Source of the DNA: a virus
Virus record (IMG/VR): IMGVR_UViG_3300015374_000024
Span: 1-40,047 of that record
DNA length: 40,047 nucleotides
Direction: 5' to 3' (one strand)
Below, in pieces: positions 14,740 through 21,582 of the stretch. Positions within the stretch are counted from its first letter, which is position 1. The number at the start of each line of letters is the position of its first letter. Made by a program: the position numbers and the translations under genes. The notes below the pieces were generated by a model. That model ran no database searches. It had not been told where the DNA came from and saw only the letters and a list, made by a program, of their open reading frames with translations.

Positions 14740-15177
14740 ATGACACATGAAATTCCGACTGCCACCATTCCGAGGAAAGCGCCTATCGCGAAATCAATCG
14801 TGCGCGGTAATGGCACTCCTGAAATAGCGGAGCCGACATTGCCTGAACATCGCCAGAAACAAGTCGAAGCCGGATTGGCAACGTACCAGACGGTGTTGGC
14901 TGAACGTGATGACCTCGAGCGCAAGCTGCATCAGGCCAACCTGAAGATTGAGGAAATGAGCGTCCAGCTTAACTCGCTCAACAGTCTGACCAACATGCTT
15001 GAGTCCGGTTTCAAGAGCAAGGAACTGGAAATGGAGGGTCGCCTCGCGCGCCATCAGCGTGAGCGCGATGAAGCGGTAACACGCGCGGCCAAGCTGGAAG
15101 CCACGCTCGCGAATATGTTCGCCATGCTGGCTGACGCCATGAACGGGGGAATTAATGAGAGCGACCATAGAGGTTGA
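14740..15177 (+). CDS. Coiled-coil hypothetical protein
   Basis: 145 residues. A short unstructured N-terminus, then heptad-rich helices from about 50 to 135 (AERDDLERKLHQANLKIEEM, GRLARHQRERDEAVTRAAKLE). No catalytic motif. Overlaps the next gene by 23 bases. Probably a structural or scaffolding component of the early block. Confidence 0.6.
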   Translation: MTHEIPTATIPRKAPIAKSIVRGNGTPEIAEPTLPEHRQKQVEAGLATYQTVLAERDDLERKLHQANLKIEEMSVQLNSLNSLTNMLESGFKSKELEMEGRLARHQRERDEAVTRAAKLEATLANMFAMLADAMNGGINESDHRG

Positions 15178-15433
15178 GGATCGCGAAGAAGCGAAACTGA
15201 TCCGGCGCGGGTTGGCCGATAAGGAAACCCGCGCATTAGTCAAGGTTATGGGGGCGCTCGACAAACTGCCAAATAAAAATATGAAAATCCCGACGATGAA
15301 TTTTATCAGGGATTATTTCCGGGCAGTACGCGGCAATGAACAAAACCGTATGATGCATGAAGGTAAATCAGAACGTGATCCGAACATCATCTATCCCGGC
15401 AAAGACCCTGACTTCACGTTTCCGGAGGAATAG
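15155..15433 (+). CDS. Conserved small phage protein
   Basis: 92 residues starting MRATIEVEDREEAKLIRRGL, a pattern I know from small phage proteins in which a beta strand is followed by an EAxxIRxGLxD helix. It continues LVKVMGALDKLPN and ends in an acidic PGKDPDFTFPEE. GGGGA precedes the ATG. Function unknown. Confidence 0.6.
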   Translation: MRATIEVEDREEAKLIRRGLADKETRALVKVMGALDKLPNKNMKIPTMNFIRDYFRAVRGNEQNRMMHEGKSERDPNIIYPGKDPDFTFPEE

Positions 15434-15436
15434 TCC

Positions 15437-15985
15437 ATGAAAAACTACAGCGGAGCGTTCACCCCGCCGGTCATCATCATGGTGCTGTTAGTCGGCTTGG
15501 GTCTTTTATTTCTCCTGTGGGTCGCCATAGACTATGCCTTCGGCGCGGACGTCAATGAAACCTGTCTGACGCGCGAGCAGGCGAGGGTGAAATATCCCGG
15601 CCAGTGGCTCTACTGGCACACAGCAAATCGGTGTTGGGATAACGTCAACGTGCGCAGCACTCACGCGCGTTCCGTCGCGGCAGCGGTCGTCAGCCGCCCC
15701 GCGACGTGGGGCAAGCAGAACAGTCTCAAGTTGCCGAAGCCAATCCCTGACGCCAACGGCAACGCTGCCCATCACAGCGGCAGGCCCGTCCTGCCAGAAA
15801 TGGCCGCTCGTGGGCCTACCGTATTCTACCCGTCACTGATGGCGGGTGGCGGCACCGATGATGGAATGCTGAGAGCCGAAAGCATGACCATGTGGCCGAC
15901 CATTGCGGATTTCGATGTGGACCCTCCGCAATTTATCCCGTGGCAACAACGCATTGCCGCGTTATTCGACCAAGCCCAAAAGTAA
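15437..15985 (+). CDS. Membrane-anchored protein with Cys pair
   Basis: 182 residues. A hydrophobic segment at 11-34 (VIIMVLLVGLGLLFLLWVAI) serves as an uncleaved signal anchor. The exported part begins with CLTREQARVKYPGQWLYWHT then NRCWDN: two Cys able to bond in the periplasm. The remainder is low in motif content. Last gene before the promoter of the PEP-CTERM pair. Similar proteins occur in alphaproteobacteria and their phages; role unknown. Confidence 0.65.
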   Translation: MKNYSGAFTPPVIIMVLLVGLGLLFLLWVAIDYAFGADVNETCLTREQARVKYPGQWLYWHTANRCWDNVNVRSTHARSVAAAVVSRPATWGKQNSLKLPKPIPDANGNAAHHSGRPVLPEMAARGPTVFYPSLMAGGGTDDGMLRAESMTMWPTIADFDVDPPQFIPWQQRIAALFDQAQK

Positions 15986-15986
15986 A

Positions 15987-16015
15987 ATGACACCTGCCGA
16001 ATAATGGGGCATTAT
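15987..16015 (+). promoter_or_regulatory. Putative promoter of the PEP-CTERM genes
   Basis: ATGACA (15987-15992), 17-base spacer, CATTAT (16010-16015) followed by GTCCCC. Begins right after the stop at 15985 and ends 33 bases before the ATG at 16048. It is the best sigma70-like match of the four intergenic sites. Confidence 0.6.
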
Positions 16016-16033
16016 GTCCCCGTGGCAACAATA

Positions 16034-16045
16034 GGAGAATTCTCC
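16034..16045 (+). promoter_or_regulatory. Palindromic RBS
   Basis: The SD GGAG lies within the perfect palindrome GGAGAATTCTCC, 3 bases before the ATG at 16048. It may be an operator or a weak SD-masking hairpin. Confidence 0.4.
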
Positions 16046-16047
16046 CT

Positions 16048-16821
16048 ATGAAGAAACTCGGACTGCTCACGGGCATGGCCATGCTCTTGAGTTGCGGGAC
16101 AGGTCAGGCCGTCACGCTTGGCGGTCAGAACTGGACCTCTACTGGCACCGTATTGACACTGTCTCCGACAGTGCCAAGCGGCAATCAACCACTGAACATT
16201 CAGTGCATTATCTGCGGTGATAATCAGCCGCAGCAACAAGCGGACTTCGGCTACACCAACTTCCACAACACTGGCTCGATGAGTGACATTCTGTACTTCT
16301 CGACCAATGTGGCGGGAGGCGGCAACCCCGGAGCAGACACGGTCGGCATCGGCTATGATGGCTCATTCTTACGCGACTACATCGCCGCTCACGGCAGCGT
16401 CAATCTGACCTTTCAGGTCGGCATCGACGTGAACGACGCCGGTAAAACACCGCAGGTTCTGGAAAGTTTTTATCTCCTGAACCTGACGCAGCATAAGGTC
16501 TTGGCATCGTTTCAAGGGCCAGCAGACATTGGCTCGCAGAACAACGGGACCGGCTTTCCTGACTTCATCTTGGAAGGCTTCGACCTCAACTTCGGCACGG
16601 ACTTCGTCCTTGGCGATCAGTTGATCTTCTTCGCTCGCATCAGCAATGCGAGCGATGGTCCGGACTCATTCTTCTTGATTCCGAATCAGGAAATCGTCAC
16701 GCCGATTCCAGCAGCCGTATGGCTGTTTGGCAGCGGCTTAGCTGGCCTCGGCGTACTCGCGCGTCGTCGGCGCAAGCAGAAGCAAGTTTCCACACCTGTT
16801 GATGCACCGCTCGCATCATAA
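16048..16821 (+). CDS. PEP-CTERM-type secreted protein 1
   Basis: 257 residues. Signal peptide MKKLGLLTGMAMLLSCGTGQA (an alternative lipobox reading LLSC is noted). The mature region is Gly/Asn/Asp-rich and beta-predicted, with Cys53 and Cys56 in an IQCIICGD motif. The C-terminus is a PEP-CTERM-like sorting signal: TPIPAAVW (218-225), hydrophobic FGSGLAGLGVLA, then RRRRK (239-243). Exosortase normally cuts at this motif for export to the envelope or extracellular matrix. An unusual 14-residue tail follows the Arg cluster. Own promoter upstream. Expected outcome: host-dependent sorting of a phage-encoded surface protein. Confidence 0.8.
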   Translation: MKKLGLLTGMAMLLSCGTGQAVTLGGQNWTSTGTVLTLSPTVPSGNQPLNIQCIICGDNQPQQQADFGYTNFHNTGSMSDILYFSTNVAGGGNPGADTVGIGYDGSFLRDYIAAHGSVNLTFQVGIDVNDAGKTPQVLESFYLLNLTQHKVLASFQGPADIGSQNNGTGFPDFILEGFDLNFGTDFVLGDQLIFFARISNASDGPDSFFLIPNQEIVTPIPAAVWLFGSGLAGLGVLARRRRKQKQVSTPVDAPLAS

Positions 16822-16868
16822 GGTGTCCAAAGCCCGTTATCCGGTGCGGGTGGGAAGAACACCGGGTG

Positions 16869-16884
16869 CTTTCTAGCTAGAAAG
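16869..16884 (+). promoter_or_regulatory. 16-base perfect palindrome before the second PEP-CTERM gene
   Basis: CTTTCTAGCTAGAAAG immediately precedes the SD AGAGAGG and the ATG at 16894. Further upstream CCGGTG/CACCGG arms (from about 16840 to 16863) form another hairpin, so expression of the second gene may be adjusted separately. Confidence 0.5.
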
Positions 16885-16893
16885 AGAGGCAAT

Positions 16894-17601
16894 ATGAGAA
16901 AGCTGTTACTTGCTACTGCCACCTTGCTGGCCATGTCGGTCAGCGCGATGGCTGGCACCATGAACCTGATGCTTGATCAGGATAGTGGTGCGTTTACCCA
17001 AACGTTCTTGGGAGCGCCGGGTCAATCGACCTTCAACGCTACCAATGCTTCATTTGGTAACTTCAATATCGTCAACATCACCGGCAGCACGACACCCACT
17101 ACGTCTGCTCCGATCCTGTTGACGAGTAATACGCTTGATGTGCAAACCACGACTACAACTGCGCACACCTTGCAAGTGTGGATCACAGCGAATGATCTCA
17201 CCAGCCCAATTCAACTGGTCGATTTCTTCTCTGGCTTCACCAACGTCGCCCTGTCGAATGGATGGTCGGTCACGCTCGAAAGTCTCGTGAGCACGACCAA
17301 TCAGATGTTCGCAGGAACGCAACTCGCCACCGACACCTTTGTCGGCGGCGTCATCCCCACCGTGTTCGCCTCCAACTTCAACGACCAATTCGATGTTGGC
17401 GACGGACCTTATTCACTGACCGCGCACTACACCATCCTCACGGATGGGCTTGGTCAGGCGAATAGCGGCATCACCGTTTCAGGCGTGGAGGCAACTCCGC
17501 TTCCTGCGGCGGTGTGGATGTTTGGTGGCGGGCTTGCTGGCCTCGGCGCTCTGTTGCGTCGTCGCAAGAAACAGCAGTCTGCTGAACCGCAGGCGGCATA
17601 A
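16894..17601 (+). CDS. PEP-CTERM-type secreted protein 2
   Basis: 235 residues. Signal peptide MRKLLLATATLLAMSVSAMA with AMA cleavage site. The mature domain is Thr/Asn/Ser-rich and low in charge (GSTTPTTSAPILLTSNT, DVQTTTTTAHTL), as in extracellular matrix proteins. Sorting signal TPLPAAVW (201-208), FGGGLAGLGALL, RRRKK, then a short tail. Similar in design to the upstream protein but not an obvious duplicate outside the ends. Followed by a terminator, so the two form one unit. Confidence 0.8.
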   Translation: MRKLLLATATLLAMSVSAMAGTMNLMLDQDSGAFTQTFLGAPGQSTFNATNASFGNFNIVNITGSTTPTTSAPILLTSNTLDVQTTTTTAHTLQVWITANDLTSPIQLVDFFSGFTNVALSNGWSVTLESLVSTTNQMFAGTQLATDTFVGGVIPTVFASNFNDQFDVGDGPYSLTAHYTILTDGLGQANSGITVSGVEATPLPAAVWMFGGGLAGLGALLRRRKKQQSAEPQAA

Positions 17602-17608
17602 AGGCAAT

Positions 17609-17645
17609 ACCCGGCGCGGTGTGTGGCATCCGCGCCGGGTAATTT
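17609..17645 (+). terminator. Terminator after PEP-CTERM genes
   Basis: 11-bp perfect arms ACCCGGCGCGG / CCGCGCCGGGT with a 10-base loop, followed by AATTT. A short U-tract makes termination probably partial, which would allow read-through into the tiny membrane-protein genes. Confidence 0.6.
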
Positions 17646-17660
17646 AACAGGGGGCATCCC

Positions 17661-17753
17661 GTGCAAACTCAAGATGAATACAGTGGTCCGTTCATAATGC
17701 TGGCCTGTACGTTGGCTGGAGTCATAGGTGTGCTGATCTTCATGTTTGTGTGA
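17661..17753 (+). CDS. 30-aa membrane peptide
   Basis: A GTG start with AGGGGG 7 bases upstream. The product MQTQDEYSGPFIMLACTLAG continues VIGVLIFMFV: one transmembrane helix occupying most of the peptide. Short but with a good RBS and hydrophobic profile. A holin-associated or regulatory micropeptide is possible. Confidence 0.45.
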   Translation: MQTQDEYSGPFIMLACTLAGVIGVLIFMFV

Positions 17754-17759
17754 ACAATC

Positions 17760-17990
17760 ATGTTCAAGCCGATGAAAGATCGAACGGTGCTGGCGTTCAT
17801 TTTCGGATTTGGCCTCTGCTATCTCACCGGGGCCGGTCTTTGCTTCTACATGCTGACGACATTCAAATTCCAGCCGCAAGACGCCGCCTACCGCTCAGCC
17901 ATGTGGATGTATACCGCGTGGACCATGACCGATTGGGCTGATCGACGCCTTGCCAAATATCCGAAAGGTTTATTTTCTAATGCGCGCTAA
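17760..17990 (+). CDS. Small membrane protein
   Basis: 76 residues. N-terminal KPMKDR, a transmembrane helix at about 9-35 (VLAFIFGFGLCYLTGAGLCF) and a Trp-rich amphipathic C-terminal part (SAMWMYTAWTMTDWADRRLA). Starts 6 bases after the previous stop. Candidate holin on size and layout only. Confidence 0.5.
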   Translation: MFKPMKDRTVLAFIFGFGLCYLTGAGLCFYMLTTFKFQPQDAAYRSAMWMYTAWTMTDWADRRLAKYPKGLFSNAR

Positions 17991-18108
17991 AATAATGAGG
18001 GATTTGCGAACCGCCGCCGCCTTTACGGCCTTGTGGCTTGGCGTCAGTTATGTATTCGCATTGATCTTTTTTCCGTTATGGATCGCCAGTAATATGGCGC
18101 TGAGATAG
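17980..18108 (+). CDS. 42-aa membrane protein
   Basis: The frame begins with an ATG overlapping the previous gene by 11 bases: MRAKIMRDLRTAAAFTALWL, then GVSYVFALIFFPLWIA. Basic N-terminus and one transmembrane helix. Its stop codon lies in the first stem of the structured region downstream, which could couple translation to RNA folding. Confidence 0.45.
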   Translation: MRAKIMRDLRTAAAFTALWLGVSYVFALIFFPLWIASNMALR

Positions 18109-18279
18109 TGAGGTAGATATAACCTCACTACCCTGCACCGGGGATTCTAGACGCCTCCAAAGGCTACCGAATCGCCACACACCCGGTGCAGGGACTTTAT
18201 TGGAGAAGGCCCGTGAGGGATAAGCATAAGGCCAAGTAGGATACCCACCTTCAGGTATTGCAAACACCTACCCTTCTCC
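18106..18279 (+). ncRNA. Candidate structured RNA / 3' UTR element
   Basis: Nested helices seen directly. P1: TAGTGAGGT (18106-18114) / ACCTCACTA (18122-18130), 9 bp. P2: CCCTGCACCGGG (18131-18142) / CCCGGTGCAGGG (18182-18193), 12 bp, enclosing GATTC/GAATC (18143-18147, 18169-18173) and GCCT-ccaa-AGGC (18153-18164). P3: GGAGAAGG (18202-18209) / CCTTCTCC (18272-18279), enclosing CCC-gtga-GGG with a GNRA-type loop, and GTAGG/CCTAC with ATACC-caccttca-GGTAT inside. No gene fits. It could be a ncRNA, a processed 3' UTR or a protein-binding DNA element; the strand is inferred from the GNRA loop. Confidence 0.5.
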
Positions 18280-18298
18280 GACTTCATCAAAATAAAAA

Positions 18299-18327
18299 CG
18301 GGCGGCAGATCACTCTGCCACCCGTTT
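18299..18327. terminator. Bidirectional terminator between convergent blocks
   Basis: CGGG-c-GGCAG-atcact-CTGCC-a-CCCG with flanking AAAA on the left and TTT on the right. The minus-strand U-tract (TTTTTATTTTG) is better, so it mainly ends the leftward structural operon, whose last stop is at 18362. Confidence 0.8.
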
Positions 18328-18361
18328 CCCGTCCCCTTGCCACTAGGGAGCGGCGCTGGCG

Positions 18362-18958
18362 TCATTCATTCCATATGACACCGATGCCGTAATAATTGCC
18401 GGGAGCATACAATTTGAATTCCTTATAGCGGCGGTTTCGTTTTACCGCTTTCCAGATTTCCGGAGCGCCCATCGTGGAACCATCGGCTGGCGGCGTATTG
18501 TTTCGCGCACTGACCCATGTGTTATTCCAAGCGATATCGTGGAAGCCGACGACCTTCGCCATAGGCCCGTAATTCTTCCAATCTGATAGGACGTATTCCG
18601 GCGAATGATTACCGTCGATGAACAGCGCATCATAGGGACCGAGCGCCGCCGCTCTGAGGATTATTTCCGGTTCGATGCTGTCACCGTAAATGAAATGCGC
18701 GTCATAACCGAGCGCGATAAGTTCTGCGATGCATTGCTCTAGGCTATCGCGCGCGTCTTGCCGGTCAACCATGTTATCGATCGCGACAAGACGAGATCCC
18801 TTGGGCAGAGTTTTGGCTACGGTCCACAGCGAGCGCCCGTACATGGAGCCTATTTCCAGATAGGACATGACGCCTTCATCATGCAGGATATTAAGAAAGG
18901 CTCCCCATTCGCGTGGCTCTTGCAACGGTGGTTGCGTGTAGCTTGGCTTGTCCATCAT
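18362..18958 (-). CDS. SAM-dependent methyltransferase (class I, Methyltransf_24-like)
   Basis: 198 residues. SYLEIGSMYGRSLWTVAKTL is the SAM-binding motif I, followed by GSRLVAIDNM, YDALFIDGNHSPEYVLSDWKNYG and KVVGFHDIAWNN, as in the methyltransferase-24/cephalosporin-hydroxylase-like group acting on sugars or small metabolites. It is paralogous to the 34074-34646 protein (same SYLEIG...SLW, IDGNH, FHDI/LHDI pattern). Last gene of the leftward operon; ATGA overlap with the upstream methyltransferase. Confidence 0.8.
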   Translation of the reverse strand: MMDKPSYTQPPLQEPREWGAFLNILHDEGVMSYLEIGSMYGRSLWTVAKTLPKGSRLVAIDNMVDRQDARDSLEQCIAELIALGYDAHFIYGDSIEPEIILRAAALGPYDALFIDGNHSPEYVLSDWKNYGPMAKVVGFHDIAWNNTWVSARNNTPPADGSTMGAPEIWKAVKRNRRYKEFKLYAPGNYYGIGVIWNE

Positions 18959-19488
18959 CGCCTCGACCTAAACAGCGCCACAAACTCCGGTAGCTTGCTG
19001 GCAAAAACAGACTCTAGCACACAGCCTCTGTCCTCGAATTTCTTCAGCCACCATCGGTCATCCTTGATAATCAAATGCGCGTTGCGTCCGTCACGCAATG
19101 AACGGCCCGCCACCTTTCTTGATATGGCGATGAACATATACTTGCCAGCCAATGACCGAAGGTGATCGAGAACATTATCAAGGTAGTCCGGCTCGATATG
19201 CTCAAGCACGTCGAGGCACACGACCATGTCAGCCGCTATCGGCAACCGGGAGAACGCGGGGATTGCGGGGTCATAGCACTGGACCGTGATGCCGCCGCCT
19301 AAATGCTTTGCCAGCAATCCCTTGCCGCAGCCGTAATCCAGAATCGTGAAGCAGTCGCGCGTGATGGCAATACGCCTGATGGTGTCAGCCCATTGCGGAC
19401 CGCCGCTACCATACTTGTGTTTCTTCGGATGCTCGAAGTGCAGATAGTGTTGCTCTGCCCGATAGGCATCACTTATCAGCGGCATCAT
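18955..19488 (-). CDS. SAM-dependent methyltransferase
   Basis: 177 residues from the ATG at 19488, chosen because it overlaps the endolysin stop (ATGA); a GTG at 19497 is an alternative. Motif I ILDYGCGKGLLAKHL, then YDPAIPAFSRLPIAADMVVCLDVLEHIEPDYLDNVL, a classic UbiE/Methyltransf_11-like fold. Substrate unknown; the neighbourhood of a second methyltransferase suggests sequential modification, perhaps of glycans or of host molecules. Confidence 0.85.
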   Translation of the reverse strand: MMPLISDAYRAEQHYLHFEHPKKHKYGSGGPQWADTIRRIAITRDCFTILDYGCGKGLLAKHLGGGITVQCYDPAIPAFSRLPIAADMVVCLDVLEHIEPDYLDNVLDHLRSLAGKYMFIAISRKVAGRSLRDGRNAHLIIKDDRWWLKKFEDRGCVLESVFASKLPEFVALFRSRR

Positions 19489-20087
19489 GCGATCCACGGA
19501 GTGACCGCTGTCTCACGTTGATACTGCGATGGCGGATTAAGCCGATGCACGGCATAGAGAACCCCGCAGCATCCCGGTTGCTGATCCCAAGCATCTTCAT
19601 CGAATTTTCCATCAGCGACATATTTGCCGGGTTGCTGAATGGTCGTGCCCGCCCACAGATACGGCGAAGGCAGACCTTTATTGTGATAGCCGGTACCGTT
19701 GTATTTTTCCAAATGAAACAGCATTTTCTCAAGACGCCAGTCGACGACTTCAGTCAATCCGTCATAGGTCAGCGCGTCTATGGCACCCTCCTCCCAACTA
19801 TCAAACGGACCTCTGCCCGCCGGTACCAGCGTCGTCACTTCATCGAGTGGCTCACCGTTTCCGAGATAGGTGTCGAAGTCGCAATCGCTTTCGCGTCGAT
19901 GGATGGCAGCTATCATCATCCACGGCACGTTCGTTTCGAGTTCGACGCCGAGGTATCGCTGCTTGTTTGAGATCGCGTGTTCGCCTAGCTGACGAAACGT
20001 TGCGATCCAATCGTCGTCAATGGCCTCCATCGCGTCCCATTGTTTCGCGTAGATCGGCCACTTCGTTCCGTAGGAAAATGAGGTCAC
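19485..20087 (-). CDS. Endolysin (lysozyme-like)
   Basis: 200 residues. TNVPWMMIAAIHRRESDCDF (with E66 as probable catalytic Glu), LGNGEPLDEVTTLVPAGRGPF, SWEEGAIDALTYDG, EKYNGTGYHNKGLPSPYLWAG and GKYVADGKFDEDAWDQQPG are the marks of a phage lysozyme family that cuts peptidoglycan glycan strands. No signal peptide, so a holin is required; candidates are the small membrane proteins at 17661-18108. Co-transcribed with two methyltransferases. Confidence 0.85.
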   Translation of the reverse strand: MTSFSYGTKWPIYAKQWDAMEAIDDDWIATFRQLGEHAISNKQRYLGVELETNVPWMMIAAIHRRESDCDFDTYLGNGEPLDEVTTLVPAGRGPFDSWEEGAIDALTYDGLTEVVDWRLEKMLFHLEKYNGTGYHNKGLPSPYLWAGTTIQQPGKYVADGKFDEDAWDQQPGCCGVLYAVHRLNPPSQYQRETAVTPWIA

Positions 20088-20093
20088 GGCTAT

Positions 20094-20354
20094 TTATCTC
20101 CCGTGTTCTGAAACCGTCTGCAAGTTACGATGCTGGCCGCACCATTCCTTGCCAGCGACTTCCGGCCACCATGAAACGAAATTAAATTCAGGTGATTTGG
20201 CATCAAGCGCGTTGTTCGCAATCTGCGGCGGATCGTGTCGGCATATTCCCGCTTCCGTATCGGTCGTGGAATATGACCAGAAATAAAAACAGTTCTCGCA
20301 ATAGTCCACTGGCGCTGCGCGCGGATCGGTTGCCTTCTGCGGTGATTCAGCCAT
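20094..20354 (-). CDS. Cys-rich small protein
   Basis: 86 residues with CENCFYFW, GICRHDPP and WCGQH: four Cys and two His able to bind a metal ion. This C-x-x-C...CR-x-x-PP...WCG pattern is common among small proteins near phage tail-fibre genes. Function unknown; it sits between the endolysin and adhesin genes. Confidence 0.65.
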   Translation of the reverse strand: MAESPQKATDPRAAPVDYCENCFYFWSYSTTDTEAGICRHDPPQIANNALDAKSPEFNFVSWWPEVAGKEWCGQHRNLQTVSEHGR

Positions 20355-20367
20355 TTGGGTTCTCCCT

Positions 20368-21582
20368 TCAGTTAAAGAAATACCACCATCCGCCTTTCGG
20401 TGTGTACGTCACAACAATGATGCCTTGGAAACCAACAGCACCGGTTGATGCCGCGCCGCCGCCAAACGGTATGCCGCCGCCGCCGCCCGCGCCGCCGTAG
20501 CCAACCGATGCGCCGCCATTGCATCCGGCCAATACCCCGGTGGTGCCGCTGCCACCGGCACCGCCGCCGCCGCCTGATCCGTGCGTGGCGTCAAATTCCG
20601 TACCCATAGAACCGGCACCCCCGGTGGGCGCATTCGTGTTTGTAGTGGCACCGGCACCGCCGCCACCGCCGCCGCCCGCGCCGGGGCTTCCCGATGTGTT
20701 AGCAGGACCGCCCGCGCCGCCACCGCCGCCGCCGAATTTGTTGCCGCCCGTGCCGCCGCCCGCCCCTGTGGCGTTGCTTCCGCTACTGCCGCCACCGTTG
20801 CCGCCGCCGCCGCCACCGCTGAAATTGCCGCTGCCCGACCCACCGCCAGCGCCGCCATTGCCGTTGGGACCACCGGCACCGCCGCCCGCGCCCGCGCCCG
20901 CGCCGGTCGCATTGGTGCCACCGTTGCCACCGGAAAATTTTGTGCCGCCCGATGCCGGAAGCCCGTTTGCCGCCGCGCCACCAATCGCCGTGCCGCCCGG
21001 TGTGGTGCCGCTGCCGCGCTCCGCGCTGACGCTTGCTGAATTAAGCGCCGTGCCGTTGAACCAAGTATGCCCGCCATTGCCCGACGTGCCGGAAGTCGAC
21101 GCGGTGCCGCCGACGCCAATGGCAACTTGCACTGACGCGGCGGGGGTCAACGCTAGATTATTTCCTTTGGAATATGCGCCGCCGCTGCCACCCGACCCCG
21201 GTTGCGTTCCGTTATTGCCGGTGCCGCCGCCGCCGCCGCCAATACACTCCACGGAATTTGCGTCAGCGGGCCAATCAGCCGGAACGGTGTAAGAGGTTGT
21301 CCCCGTGCTGGTGATGAACGTGACGGTGGCAAAGTCGTAACGTAACTCATCGCCAATATCCGGGTGCCAATTTGGCGTGGGGAGCCGCCACAGATCGCGT
21401 TCATAGTGAAGCGATCCTATGGCCATCGCCCATAAAAAAGCATCGGCATCATCACGATCATCGAACCAGCCGCGCCATTTAATGAAGCCGTCATTCAGCC
21501 GCGCCGTCAGACGAAAGCGCGTCTTATCCGTCCCCTGTGACGGTGCCCATTGCGAACGCGATACTTTTGGCAGAATAAGCAT
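20368..21582 (-). CDS. Glycine-rich tail adhesin/fibre protein
   Basis: 404 residues from the ATG at 21582 (ATGA overlap with the fibre gene). The N-terminal 110 residues form a small domain (RFRLTARLNDGFIKWRGWFDDRDDADAFLWAM). After a TVPADWPADANSVECIG strand the protein becomes almost pure Gly/Ala/Ser/Thr with poly-Gly runs and NGG/GAGG repeats, ending in GGWWYFFN. This is typical of phage Gly-rich tip domains such as the polyglycine-helix adhesins that bind outer-membrane proteins. The low-complexity DNA could recombine to change host range. Confidence 0.8.
   Translation of the reverse strand: MLILPKVSRSQWAPSQGTDKTRFRLTARLNDGFIKWRGWFDDRDDADAFLWAMAIGSLHYERDLWRLPTPNWHPDIGDELRYDFATVTFITSTGTTSYTVPADWPADANSVECIGGGGGGTGNNGTQPGSGGSGGAYSKGNNLALTPAASVQVAIGVGGTASTSGTSGNGGHTWFNGTALNSASVSAERGSGTTPGGTAIGGAAANGLPASGGTKFSGGNGGTNATGAGAGAGGGAGGPNGNGGAGGGSGSGNFSGGGGGGNGGGSSGSNATGAGGGTGGNKFGGGGGGAGGPANTSGSPGAGGGGGGGAGATTNTNAPTGGAGSMGTEFDATHGSGGGGGAGGSGTTGVLAGCNGGASVGYGGAGGGGGIPFGGGAASTGAVGFQGIIVVTYTPKGGWWYFFN

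Noticed and set aside
16060-16115. Lipoprotein signal (LLSC) in PEP-CTERM protein 1
   Set aside because: The lipobox fits loosely, but a C-terminal sorting signal and a GQA site favour an ordinary signal peptide; kept only as an alternative.
18131-18193. tRNA gene
   Set aside because: A 12-bp closing stem and nested inner stems do not match the 7-bp acceptor and cloverleaf arms, and there is no anticodon loop of the proper form.
20519-21292. Plus-strand proline-rich frame of 257 residues
   Set aside because: It is the complement of the glycine-rich adhesin; poly-Gly codons read as poly-Pro on the other strand and the frame lacks an RBS.
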